From positions 186,001 through 250,000 of the forward strand of contig JAKSYS010000006.1 in assembly GCA_022925895.1 (NCBI GenBank): a stretch of DNA of 64,000 bases, read 5' to 3'. The notes beneath the pieces are model-generated. The model saw only the letters and a program-made list of their open reading frames with translations, did not search any database and was not told where the DNA came from. This stretch comes from Fragilaria crotonensis. Its lineage: Eukaryota; Bacillariophyta; Fragilariophyceae; Fragilariales; Fragilariaceae. The position numbers were made by a program, and so were the translations under genes. The first letter of the stretch is position 1. Each line of letters opens with the position of its first letter. Shown piece after piece: positions 43,625 through 55,518 of the stretch.

Positions 43625-46600
43625 AACCATATAGATGGACGCAATTGTTGTCAGGTAGTAGCTAGACACTATTATAATGATCCATTATTGAGGTATTCGT
43701 CAACTAAGATGAATCATTTGCACCCCTTGAGATCTTTTCTACGCTCTATTTCCGTAGGGGGTACTGTAGGTTCTTTTTGAAATGCTGGCGCAGCTCAAGA
43801 GTCACATTGAACAGCAGATGTCATAAAAATCTGTCAACGCACGTCAGAAAACCTGACAACAATTGCTCATTCTATTAGTATGCCAACGAAAAGGAAGGCA
43901 TGCCCGAATCTTGTTGACACGGGGAAACAAAAGAAAGCAGGGAGGCCTTCAACAGAGTACACCACTCATGATGCTGTCAAACTGGTACGTCCTTATTGAG
44001 AAAAGGGTCTTCGAAGTTCACCATTTTGATTGCAAAATCGATCTGAGTTTGACACGAGATTTGCGATTTGTAAAATCTTTCTGTACTCACATTTTGTACT
44101 GCTAAATTTTTCGCAGGTACTCGATAATGGATTGAAATACCATTTGGCAATCAATGCTCTTTGTTTGCAAGGGTCTCTGACCAAGCAACGCCTTCAGTAC
44201 TTCGTTTCGCTTGAAAGAGAAAGGAGGAGGAGTAGAGGAGGCATGGTTGTTCCAAGCGCCATCAGTACAAACAGAGAAGGTCGTAACGAGGAAGATTCCA
44301 CGTTACTCACGGAGACATCACCGCTCACAATGGCAACCAATGAATCGAAGAGCACAAGCACTACCAACAGTTCTGAGTGCTGGAAGAGGAAGTCCACCAG
44401 AAGATCTCCGCGTCAGGCAAGCATAGCACGCCTACATGCCAAAACAAAACAAGATGCAGAGAGGAAACGATACTCAACGGCTTTCAAGGAGGCAACGACA
44501 ATACTTGCGGTTGATCCCATCAGCAGAGGTGAGACAGCCAACGAAACAATTGTTCGACTGAATAACAAGCATGGTTTCACCAATGAAACAAAGAAGCTTG
44601 TGAAGAGTACAGTGTACAGTGCTATTGCATCTGGAAATGCAGGTAAGAGCCCAAAAAAGAAAGGACCGAATGCAAGAATTCCAAAAGAATTAGTGGAGGT
44701 TTGTGGTGTGCATGCCGAAGTTGTCAGGTGAGTGCTTCCGGTGAACTCAGAGGTCGTGATATTAAAAGGCTGATTGGTGCTGCCACCATCGGTACCGAAT
44801 TCGAAGGTCAGTTCACTGTGGAATCTGTGTGGAGGAGGGTACGACGTGAATTCCCTGATAAGCTTCAGGCTGCTAACAAATTGAGTGTTGACGACGCTCG
44901 GGTGCAATGGACTACTCATCAGAACCTTCAGCAATGGTTTGACGATGCAAAGCTTGATCTGATTGCAACTGGCCTTTGTATTGACCAAGAGGTAAGAGGT
45001 GCCGATGGAACTCTTGTTTCCGAATTGGACTTTCGCTCCGACGAAGTGAAGCGTCGAATCCTCAATATGGACGAGACGCATCATGACCTTTCGGTGCCAG
45101 GAGATCGCGGAGGGCCACGTTCGGTTATGTATCACAATCCCCGATTCCAGCGTGGATGTAAGAGAGGTGTGAAATCATCTCGTCATGTGACTGGTGTGTA
45201 TGCAACGAGTGCAGCAGGCGAAAGTATTCCGCCGATGTATATCTTTGACTCTGGGGCAAAGATTGAGGACAATTTTCGCGTGAAGATGCAATGGCTTGAT
45301 GGTCTGCCAACTGTCACTGGAAGATTTGGCTGCCCATCGATTGTCGAATCATCTAGCTTCTATGCAGTGAGAACGAAAGGATCAATGGACGATTCCCTTT
45401 TTAATAGTTACATTGACGATGTTTTATTGCCGCTCTTTCCTAATATTTCGAAGCATGCATCCTTTGGTGCAGCAACTGGTACGTTTGTTGCTATCGAGTG
45501 ATTGAACAGCCGTCAATTTTGAAACTCACACGTTCTCTCATCCCATCAGGAAAGCTTCTCTCTGGTCCTGTTGTGCTCAAGGTGGATTCTGGTCCAGGTC
45601 GTATAGTCGGCTCGCTTCATAGCATATCGAAGCGAGCTGAGTACTTTGAGATGGGACTCATCATCCTGTCGGGCCTGCCTAATTCAACAAGTGTCCACCA
45701 AGAAATGGATGCCCTTTATGGGCCCTTCAAGTCCGCGACATATGCTCGCAGCGAATCCATTCTGATCGAGAAGATCAAGGATCGAGGAATGCGGCGAGCA
45801 ACGGGCGCAGCTCAAGGAGCATCGTCTATCCTGTCACTCGGATTCGACGACCTAGCCACCATTGTCAATGGAAACGAGAATGATGAGCTCTCCATGAAAC
45901 CTTTCGATAAGAGCTTCACCAAAGAGAAGATTTTGAAGGCATGGACCAAGATTGGATTTGTACCATTTACTCGGAACTGTGCATCTGATAAGAAGGTTCG
46001 CCACGAGCTTGGGCAAGCAAATGTTAACGAAGACTTGGAGAATCTGCAAGTGTCCTATTCTGAGGTTGTGGCACAGGCGGAGAAAGTGGGCATCAATCCG
46101 GGCATCTTCGACTCTGAGATTCCGGTTGCCCAGCGCTTGAACAGGGCTGTCGATGAAGACGAACAAGTTCGCAGACTGGTTGCTGAGAGGGGGGGCTTAA
46201 CTGCAGGCTTGTTGTGGAAGCATTGTGGAACGAGGGTCGGCAACTCTCGTGTAGCATTTCGAGCACAGCGTGAACTGATTGCAATTGATGAGGCGAAGAA
46301 TTCGTTGGTAAATCAGAATAGATTGGGTCGACAGGCAAAGTTGTTGGAGAATGCGCAGCTTGCGCTCGCTAAGTATAGAACACAGGGTAGCAGCACATTG
46401 ACCAATAAAGATTGGGGCAACATTGTGAGGTGGGTCCTACCAGAGGCGAAGGTGCCAGGACTCATGCGCGACTTGAAGACCAGAGATGTCATCATTGCGA
46501 AACTTGCAACACTGGAGAGAGACTGGACAACATACATTCCGTCTACACCTCCCATTTGAATGTCGACACTTCTTAATACCATAGATCTAGTGGTGTTGCA

Positions 46601-46904
46601 AGTGCTTGGACTAAAATACTCCATCTTGTTGTACAACTATGTCACTTTCTTTACTGCTTGCATTGTTGTCAGGATTAGTTTCGCTCGTGTATCGTGTTAC
46701 ATGCACGGTCGTCCATTTATATGGTTTAGAACCTCCGGGTACCCAAAACAGTCGAATGGACAGAACTTCCTCAATATCACACCTTTTTCAGATATTCTTG
46801 ATTCAGACTGTGTCTGGGAACGTTCTGCATGCTTTGGTAAAGTTTGAAGGAAAACAGAAGATTTTTTAGTATTACTCGAATTTCGGTCGTCCATCTATAT
46901 GGTT
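43625..46904 (+). mobile_element. DDE (pogo/jerky-like) DNA transposon nested in copia pol
   Basis: 17-bp perfect inverted ends AACCATATAGATGGACG (43625-43641 and 46888-46904), with TA duplicated outside (43623-43624 and 46905-46906). It carries a transposase gene with two introns at 43880-46559. A second, slightly changed copy of the right end (CGTCCATTTATATGGTTTA) lies internally near 46710-46728. It inserted after the copia element. Confidence 0.88.
43880..46559 (+). pseudogene. DDE transposase with two introns and one frame break
   Basis: ATG at 43880 (MPTKRKACPNLVDTGKQKKA). Intron 1 is 43984-44116 (GTACGT...TCGCAG); intron 2 is 45479-45549 (GTACGT...ATCAG) and joins GAAT-GKLLSGP. The N-terminal 240 residues are basic with helix-turn-helix-like parts. 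The catalytic core has NMDETHHD, VVLKVDSGPGR and SVHQEMDALYGPF as candidate D, D, D sites, the last two about 40 residues apart. Near 44727 the frame moves by one base between HAEVV and SASGELRGRD, with no workable intron, so this copy is probably not autonomous. The protein is not the same family member as the transposase at 3360-5048. Confidence 0.75.
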
Positions 46905-49900
46905 TAAACTCGTACTTAGAAGCAACGTCGAACGATGCCCTTTTGCACTCGGTTGATCCATCACTTGCACAGGTTGGTGAACTATTGTCAAAGCGAATGC
47001 GACAAGCCTCTGAAGTCGATGCAACAGCGCATGAACATCAAGACATCCCATCTCGTCGAACCTTTGTAAGCACCGAACGACACGTCAAGGTTTCGGCGGA
47101 ATTGTTAGCTGACCGGTTCGGCATTGGACCTAAACGAGCGCAACGTACTCTTAGAGTTACTACTCAGCGCGGAGTGCGATCGGCAATACTGCCCATTGGT
47201 AGACGCAACCGAGCAGATCGCGTGTTCAAAGTGAAACGGCTTTCTGGCAAATTTGCCACTGACACAGCATACGGGAAGCTCAAGTCCCTTCGTGGTAATG
47301 TTGGTTGCCAGGTTTACTCACACAAATGTGGATTCAAAGTTGCCTACCCTATGATGAAGGTTGACGGCAACCATGTTGGAGATTCACTTACTCAATTCAT
47401 CAGTGATTTTGGAGTACCGGCGGCTCAGTTGACTTTTGACGGTGCTTCCGTGCAAACTGGACCAAAAACGCGGTTCATGGATGCTATTAGACGTTACAAA
47501 ATCAAATACCATGTGTCAGGTCCGAGACGACCCAATGAAAATCCGGCAGAGCAGAGTATCCACAAGATCAAAAAGAGATGGTACCGGATTATGTTGAAGA
47601 AAAAGGTACCACCAAGATTATGGCACTACGGATTTGTTTGGGTCTGCAAGACTCAGAATTTATGTGCCAACTTCTCCAAGTATGCCGAGGGTAGGACACC
47701 TTTAGAGATAATTACCGGCAAGACACCGGATATTTCGGAGTACCTTGATTTTGAATTCTATGACTGGGTTACTTTCCGCAGCAATGCCGGCATTGGTGAA
47801 GTCCAACTTGGGCGTTGGCTCAGTGTATCTCACCGGGTTGGACGTTTGATGTCCGATTGGATTCTACCCGACAGCGCAATCCCAGTTTCGGCCACTACCG
47901 TCCAGAGATTGACGAACGATGAGCGTTCCACAGATGAAATGAAGCAACAAATGAACGAATACGAAGAGAAAGTGAAATCTACTTTTGAAGCTCGGTCATC
48001 AGACATCGCAAATGCAATTCGAGGTGTTGACTCAAGTAAGATCATCGATCACGAAAATGAAGATGAAACCTTCTTTAGTGAGTTCACAAGGGTGATTGAT
48101 GACGATGCAATGCTCCCGCATGCTGAAGACGAGATTGACGACAACAAAGGACTAGTGGAAGTTGAAAGCGATCAGTATGTTGGCATGGAATTGGCTCTCC
48201 CTAGAGGTGATGACTGTATGATGGTGCATGCGGAGGTGATTAAGCGTCTTAGGGATGACGAAGGAAATCCCGTTGGTACGGCGAACGTCAACCCATTACT
48301 CGATTCCCGAGCATAGGAGGTTGAATTCATTAATGGACATGTCGAGGAGCTCACTGCAAATATCATTGCAGAGAATCTCATTGCACAGGTGGACGATGAG
48401 GGTCGCCGACAAATGATATTGGAGGAAATACTGGATCATCGTACCACTTCGGAGGCCATCCCGAAGAGTCAGGGGACATATGTCAATCATTACGGAGTCA
48501 AGCGTCAGAAACAGACAACCCGAGGCTGGGAATCATTAATTCAGTGGAAAGACGGATCCACAGACTTGGATGCTCTGAAAGACTTCAAAGAATCTTATCC
48601 CGTCAAGTTGGCCCTGTATGCGGTTGAACACGGAATTGATGATGAACCTGCATTCGCGTGGTGGGTCTCCTACGTGTTAAAGAAACAGAAACGTATACTC
48701 CAGAAAGTGAAAGCGAAATCGAAGTACTGGTCACGTACGCACAAATACGGCGTGCGTGTACCAAAGAATATCAAGGAGGCGATAGAGATCAATAAAGAGA
48801 ACGGGAATACCCTTTGGATGGACGCGGTAAAATTAGAAATGAGTAACGTGCGCGTCGCATTTGAAGAGTTTGATGGCGACCCGAGTACTCTAATCGGATA
48901 CACACAGATAACAGGACATTTGGTCTTTGATGTGAAACTTGGAGAAAATTTCAGGCGCAAGGCAAGGTACTGTGCAGATGGACACAAGACGGGAGCACCT
49001 GCGTCGGTAACGTATAGTACGGTAGTATCCCGAGATTCTGTTCGCATCTTGTTGACAATTGCTGCCCTGAATGATCTGAATGTTCTAGGAGCTGACGTGC
49101 AGAACGCGTTTTTAACAGCACCCAACAAAGAAAATGCTGGATGATCGCCGGACCCGAGTTTGGACCTGATGAAGGAAAGACATTCCTGGTGGTTAAGGCA
49201 CTCTACGGGTTGAAGTCAGCGAGCTTCAGCTTCCGTTCTTATATGGCAGAGAAGCTTGTCGATCTTGGATTTCAATCTTCCTTGGCTGATCCTGATGTAC
49301 GGTTAAGGGCTGCGACTAAGTACGATGGGGAACAGTATTATGAGTATGTACTCATGTATGTCGATGATATATTGGCAATCTCTAGCGATGCCGCCGCCAT
49401 TCTCAAGGACGTCCAGTCCACGTTCAAATTTAAGAACGATAAGATTGAGCTTCCGGAGTTTTATCTCGGAGCCAAACTACAAGAGAAGTCCATTAATAAC
49501 ATCAAATGTTGGACGGTATCGAGCCACAATTATGTCAAAGCAGCCATCCAGAACGTCCAAGAAGCGATCAAAGATACGTAAGCTACCTACGAAGCACGTA
49601 GAGACTCCGATGTCAGCATCGTATGTTCCGGAATTGGACTTCTTTACTGAAGAATTGAATGAGAAGGACACTACGTTTTTCCAAGAATTAATTGGTGTTC
49701 TCCGATGGGCAACGGAAATTGGACGCGTCGACATCCTCTTGGAAGTTTCGTTATTGTCACAGTACCAAGCCAACCCGCGTGAAGGACACTTGGAGCAGCT
49801 ACTACATATTTTTGGATATTTGCATCGACACAAAAAGGTCACATTGTATCTATCTCCCGAGCTGCCGATGATCGATTATGGAGAATTCCGAACGAACAAG

Positions 49901-50501
49901 GATGACTTTGCGGAAATTTATAGGGATGCCGAGGAGGCAATGCCCCATCGCATGCCCATTCCTCGCGGACGCAGTGTGACTACGACGGCATACGTTGACG
50001 CTTCTCATGGGACCAACAAGGTGACACGACGTTGTTCACATACGGGTTTTATCCTTTTTCTTAATCGCGCTCCAATTGTATGGTATAGCAAGAAACAACA
50101 GACAGCGGAGACAAGTGCTTTTTCGGCGGAGTTCATTGCAATGAAGATTTGTTTAGAGGCAATCGAACATTTGCGATTTAAGTTACGTTGTTTCGGCGTT
50201 CCTCTACCTAAAGGCGAGCCAACACACGTATTCTGCGACAATGAGAGTGTCGTTAAAAATACTTCAAATGTGGAATCTACGTTAAACAAGAAGCATTCCT
50301 CCGTGGCATATCATTTTTGCCGATGGTCAGTTGCTGCAGGTATATCTCAGTTACTCATATCCGTTCGGAGTACAATTTGGCTGACTGTCTTACTAAACGA
50401 CTTCCTGTTGCGAAACGTGACTTTTTGTTTGGTGAATGGACGTATTGAGACTTACTGTCGAATTGAGTTCATGAGGCTCATTGTACCCAATTCGAGGGGA
50501 C

Positions 50502-50702
50502 CAAATAAATTATGGTATGATACGGTCTTACCGTACTGTCGTATTCGCATTACGAATGTCAGTGTCTTCATACGATTGCACGTTCCATCATCTATCAGTG
50601 AGCAATCCGAACTGAATGCATGGTATAGACATATAATTCTTTTAATCTAATCTTTGTAAGTTCGATCGATCCTGTCAATGTTATCATAGCTACTTTTACT
50701 TG
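50502..50702 (+). repeat. Right LTR of the older copia element
   Basis: Matches 40981-41181 except for about three substitutions. A purine tract (TTCGAGGGGA) precedes it. Confidence 0.85.
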
Positions 50703-50755
50703 GTACTTGTAGTATGATCGAGTCGAACTCCAGCCGGAAAAATTGATAACGATTA

Positions 50756-50899
50756 GGTTTCACTCTTTCTTGACGTCAGCGCTTGCCAATCAAGATGCTC
50801 TCAGTATATTACTGTCTTACTGTAGTACTGTATGTCAGTACATTGAAAGTGCAGACATTAGTACTGTGACGTGGGCGCTGACGTCAAAAGAGTGAAACC
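50756..50899. mobile_element. 144-bp MITE with about 26-bp inverted ends and TA duplication
   Basis: The left end GGTTTCACTCTTT...GACGTCAGCGC (50756-50782) is mirrored at 50875-50899, and TA flanks both sides (50754-50755 and 50900-50901). It lies just past the split tandem repeat that received the copia element. Confidence 0.85.
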
Positions 50900-50901
50900 T
50901 A

Positions 50902-51990
50902 GTCGGACCCGTCTCCGACCTTGCCGCGTACGACAGTACCTGGTACTGTACACTACTCTGAGTTTCTGAGAACTGATTGCGTCAAGGTGTCATAATGCAT
51001 ATATATGCATATGCATGTGGCTGGATGCAAATTTTGAGAACTTTGGGTACCTCCCGTAGGTCTGGTACTATGCTATAAATTTAGATTGCAGCCAACACAA
51101 GAACTGTTAACTCGTTGATTGCCATGCTTCTTTGCCGTCGACATTGATTACCCTTTCTCTCGTGCTGCATTGCGTCTCCCGCGTGCACAGATAGCTCAAA
51201 AGCTCTGTCAACATCATTATGAGCTGTAACAACATCTGTGCACGCGGCAAACATTTATTTTATCATGTGCGAGGACTGTTTTTGGTGACATACAACTTCA
51301 CGACAGATGGCTGCCTGCGGAACAACTCCGACTATACATGCACATGAAGTGCAACATTGGTGATGAGATTGCCTTCACCTTGACGACCATGATGAGAGTG
51401 ATCAACAAGTTGTTGCCATCAGTTAACTCTGAACCCAATACAATGGAAATTTCTGGCCTTGTGTTGCCGCTACAAATCTACAGATTCACACTCCAACATC
51501 GGACTCGATGATACTTCTTCTGGGTGACAACAAAAGTGGGAGCACCTTCACAGAAATATGCATCAGTCTGGGAGCAAGATTCGGTCTTAACAAGACTGCT
51601 ATCACGTAGTAACAGCACTCGGTGCTTACTACAGGATGAGCGACAGCCGAAACGACACAAGGGTTGTTGGATACTGATGAGTGCGGACCAAGTGAAAATG
51701 AAGCAGTTGTATCAGTTGCTTCTACCGCTGCTGATGATATCATTATAGAAGTGAGATGTTCTGATGGTTGGTGGGAGTCTGGTGACGCCCGAAAGCTCTT
51801 TGCACCATGCAAACTTCTGTATGACAGCAATTGTGACGTGAAAGCAATTGTTTTGGAGCGGATCGAGATTTTGGAGTCCGTCAATTGCTCTTCAATGAAT
51901 TGGAAGAATGTGATTGATGCAGGGTGTTCTTCTTCTTCCGAAGCAAAAGGCCATTACTCCGAATCGGATGTTTTTTCCTTGCGACGATAT
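50902..51990. other. Spacer with one perfect 14-bp hairpin, no gene seen
   Basis: CCGCGTGCACAGAT at 51179-51192 pairs perfectly with 51234-51247. The remainder may include the decayed N-terminal part of the transposase that follows, but it could not be read. Confidence 0.5.
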
Positions 51991-54155
51991 AGAGTATGTA
52001 TCTAGCAATGGATGCCTTTAAAAAGTATGCCATTGCAAACATTAAGGACCTTCGGGTTGAAATGATGCTTGAATATGTGCATCAAACGTGGTTGTTTATT
52101 AGACGACGATGGCCACGAGGAGGAGGATACTGCTGCTGTGGACAACAACAATACAGTAGCAGTAAGCAAAGGCAGTATTAGTGATGCCTTCAACAAGAAC
52201 CGCATTTTTACATTTGTACGGTCTATCTACGATGAGCATCTCAACAATCGCAAGGTGGATGCATGCCTGCGGGTTCCGATACAAAAAAAGAGAGAAGCAT
52301 TATTTCGTTGATGGTCATGAACGACCAGTGACACTTAAATACAGACCTGCGTTCACAAAAAAATACCTTGGATATGAAATACGTGCTCATCGTTGGCTTC
52401 AAATGACGCTTGAAGAGTCAAATGTCCTGTTGTCCGAAGACAAGATTGCGCCTCATTGCGGTTACAACTATACCACGGACGACGGTGTCAATATGGTTGA
52501 ATATCATATCGACACTTCGTACGCATTTGATGAGCGACTAATTCTCCTTCCATTTGGAGGCAACCTGAGTGTTCGCAAATCAATTGATTCTAAAACTGTG
52601 ATATTCTTTGGTCAAGACGAAGCTATATTTAAGCAGTTCCTATTCTTATACAAGATGTGGGTTGGTCCGAATGGAGAACGACCACTACTACCGAAGGATG
52701 AGGGCACTGGCATGATGATATCAACATTCATCAGTCGCGAGCATGATGGACTGATCAGAGAGATCACTTCTGACATTCTAGCACAGGTAAATCTGCGGCG
52801 CGCCGGTGAGCAATATGCAGATCAAGAAGCAGCAATTGAGATTTATGGCAGCCCCAACAAACGACCACTTACCTTGGACAAGTCGCCCTTTCTCGTGTTT
52901 TTTGAATACGACGAGAACAAAGAAGGCTACTGGGCATACAGCAATATGGTGCTTCAATTCGAGGACGCCGTTGACATTCTCAAGGTCATGCATTGCTCCC
53001 TTGTATGATTGCGTGTTCTTATTTGACCACAGGTCTGGGCATGCAAAGCAACGACCAGACGGACTTAATGAACACCGAATGAACCGAGCCTTTGGTGGCA
53101 AGACTGCACCAATGCAAAACACAACCATCACACAAGAAGAAGGATTCCTTGGACCGTTTCCTCGCATTGTTGAACCAGGAGATACCCAATGTCTCGTCTT
53201 TTCTTCATCGGACGCTGGGCCATTCTGGATGTGTGATGCCGAGAAGGAGGATTGGACAAACACCTTGGGAACACTACCCATATCCAGCTCAAGGGACCAG
53301 AGCTGATACTACAGCTGCGTGAGAACTGTGTAGATGATTCAGGATTCACCGTAAAGAGCATACCGCAGCTACGGAATCTTTGTAGTCAACATGGGCTTTC
53401 AACCCAAAAGGACGTTGAGATTGTTGTTGAGCGCAATCAAACCGAGTTGGACATTGACCTGCAAGCTAGGGGAATAACCACAAAAGGAAAAAACAAGCGG
53501 GAGTTAGTTGAATTGTGTCAGCAGCATCAAATTGCAACATCAAAAAATGTCGACAAAGTAAAGGAAGGATGGGAAGGAAAATCCAAAGGATTATTGTAGA
53601 TCCTTTGGGAGCGTGGCTTGATTGACGGCGCCAATTTGAATAAGTATTTGCTTACCGGTAAAAAGGACGAACTCGGTACAGTGGACAACAGCACAAGCTT
53701 GCGACATATCATGGGGATGTGCAGCCACTGACTTCTTTAATGAAGAAGGTATGATGCAGCATATTGCAAAAGGTCTCGGTGTCAAAGTTCTTGTGACACC
53801 TAAGTGCCATGCAGAGCTTGCCGGCGAGGGTGTCGAGTACGTTTGGGCGTGCACCAAGGGTGCTTACCGAAACATGAGCCCCCTCCAACAGAAGCGAGGC
53901 AACGACAACTTTAGAGCCAGTGTTCGCCATTGTCTGTCAGAGGAGGTGATAACAACAGTGAGAATAAGAAAGTTTGCGAGACGAGCACAACAATACATGA
54001 TGGCGTATCATGCCATCGATACCAAACAGGTGGATGAACAGACTCAACACCATGGCAAAATGCATGGTCCCGTGGCACTTACGAAGGTGATTGGTGAGTT
54101 TAAGACTCACCGCTGCGCATTCGACTTTGATCACAAGTTTGTCATGAGTGCTTAA
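51991..54155 (+). pseudogene. Decayed IS630/DDE_3-type transposase (DGHERPDV family)
   Basis: Recognisable blocks in order: TIARWMHACGFRYKKREKHY, YFVDGHERPVTLKYR (the DGHER signature of this family), VIFFGQDEAIF (first Asp), FLFDHRSGHAKQRPDGLNEH (second Asp), a segment with two SAP-like helical repeats (about 53290-53570), and LVTPKCHAELAGEGVEYVWA (catalytic Glu region, matching the PKxHxELNPIE box). The blocks lie in several frames: at least a one-base shift near 53000 (before YDCVFLFDH), another near 53290, and a stop near 53597 between EGKSKGLL and the following LWERGLIDG. No terminal repeats were found. It is a plain DNA transposon remnant. Confidence 0.75.
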
Positions 54156-54585
54156 GCATCACAATGATGTTGAATGTTTGTGAGTTTGCAGTCCTTCACA
54201 AATTTCTGTTTTGACGCCACTTAACTAGTGTGGGTTTATTCTTTACTAAAATTATATCATACCAGAGCTACTATGGTCTACCCAAAGAACTATGCATATT
54301 TTTCTTCGTCCAGCCATAGTGTCATAGACGAACAAAGGTCCTATCACAAGATACGAAGAAACGAGCAGTCCCAGGTCCCATGAAAAAAGTAGGCGTTACG
54401 GTTGCGGGAATGTGTGCACCTTTCACACCCATCACCCATTAACCACGTTTCAGGGGAGATTTATGACGGGCAGTCAATTCGACACAGCCAGAGGTACAAA
54501 TGGCTTTCCGTGCCGAAGGGGGAAAGTGGAGATGAGTTTGGGCAAGCTAGGTGAAGACACTTATCACAAGCAACCCACGAGGCTC
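54156..54585. other. Spacer, no gene seen
   Basis: Between the decayed transposase and the 3' end of RING-H2 copy 2. Confidence 0.5.
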
Positions 54586-55518
54586 TCACGGAGTACCATC
54601 GGCAGGCGCAGGAGTTTCATTGGCATTGACTCTTAACTCAGCAACTTGTTGATTGCAGAGGGGACAGTGATTTTTTCCGAGCAACCAAGTCTTGAGACAA
54701 TCAACATGAAATTCATGATGACACATCAAAGACCCAATTCGCATTCCCTCCTGTAGAGTCCCCAGACAGATCGAACACGATTGATCTTCATCGACATCCG
54801 CTGTTGTCCCTTCCTTACTTGTGGTGAACACTTTAGTCCGCAGTACCAAGTATGGCTGTCCAGGAGCAAGACCAGATTCCAATGGCGGCGAATCAGCATC
54901 ATCACTTGTGGACGCCGCCGCCGCCACGACGCCCGGTTGAGCTGCATTAGCCTCCATACGCTGTCGGGTCCGGAACATGCGAAGTTCATAGTCGTGAACA
55001 AGCTGGTGAACTCGATTTGGCTGGTCGCGACGCATCCGATCCAATTGTTGCTCCACAGTGTCCCGACATAGGACACGTTTGAGGTAGGCGCGAGCGAGAC
55101 GACCGCGGTGAGTAATTCCCATCATGAAAAGAAGGAATACTATCCAAAACATGATGAACGGAAGTAGATTGCCAACGAATCGTTTAACTGATGATTTCCA
55201 GCACAGTACACTTCCATTCCTGGTCAATTCACACACATCGTACTTGATTTCGCAGAAAAATGGATTGTTCAAATCCAAACTGCAGGGACAAGACCGAACA
55301 ACTGCAGCGACTTGCTGTAACTGACGGTTCTTCGCGGAAATGGCCGGAGTGGCCGTTGTTTGGAGGCGTCTTTGTCTTGTTACATTTGTACCGTTCGCGT
55401 GAGTCAGTTCATCAAAGTATAACTCGTTGGAAGATTCATTTCGTCGTAACACAACAGGTGGCTGATCCAAGAGGCTGCAAAGGCTATTAAAGCCGCTGCT
55501 GCGCGAGGGAACTGCCAT
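54586..55518 (-). CDS. Membrane RING-H2 E3 ubiquitin ligase, 310 aa (copy 2)
   Basis: The start at 55518 (MAVPSRSSGFNSLCSLLDQP) is chosen by alignment with the paralogue at 39590-40516; an ATG at 55626 in the same frame would add 36 residues with no counterpart. Layout: Cys-rich N-terminal part (VRSCPCSLDLNN, CEIKYDVCEL, VLCWKSS), membrane helix (LLPFIMFWIVFLLFMMGI), basic helical segment, Ala-rich and acidic linker, and RING-H2 (CSICLGTL, CHHEFHVDCLKTWL, CPLC). The RING is almost the same as in copy 1, while the linkers differ widely, so the duplication is not recent or the linkers evolve fast. Confidence 0.87.
   Translation of the reverse strand: MAVPSRSSGFNSLCSLLDQPPVVLRRNESSNELYFDELTHANGTNVTRQRRLQTTATPAISAKNRQLQQVAAVVRSCPCSLDLNNPFFCEIKYDVCELTRNGSVLCWKSSVKRFVGNLLPFIMFWIVFLLFMMGITHRGRLARAYLKRVLCRDTVEQQLDRMRRDQPNRVHQLVHDYELRMFRTRQRMEANAAQPGVVAAAASTSDDADSPPLESGLAPGQPYLVLRTKVFTTSKEGTTADVDEDQSCSICLGTLQEGMRIGSLMCHHEFHVDCLKTWLLGKNHCPLCNQQVAELRVNANETPAPADGTP

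Larger units (their letters stand above)
40981..50702 (+). mobile_element. Older Ty1/copia element, broken, split by a DNA transposon
   Basis: LTRs of 201 bp (40981-41181 and 50502-50702) differ at about three positions. GTAC flanks both sides (40977-40980 and 50703-50706). Parts in order: gag-like region about 41.4-42.6 kb, protease region about 43.0-43.3 kb, integrase about 46.9-47.9 kb, chromo-like patch about 48.5 kb, reverse transcriptase about 48.8-49.5 kb, RNase H about 49.9-50.3 kb. A 3.3-kb DNA transposon (43625-46904) sits inside pol. About four or five further breaks are present. LTR divergence of about 1.5 percent makes it older than the element at 5430-12002. Confidence 0.9.
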
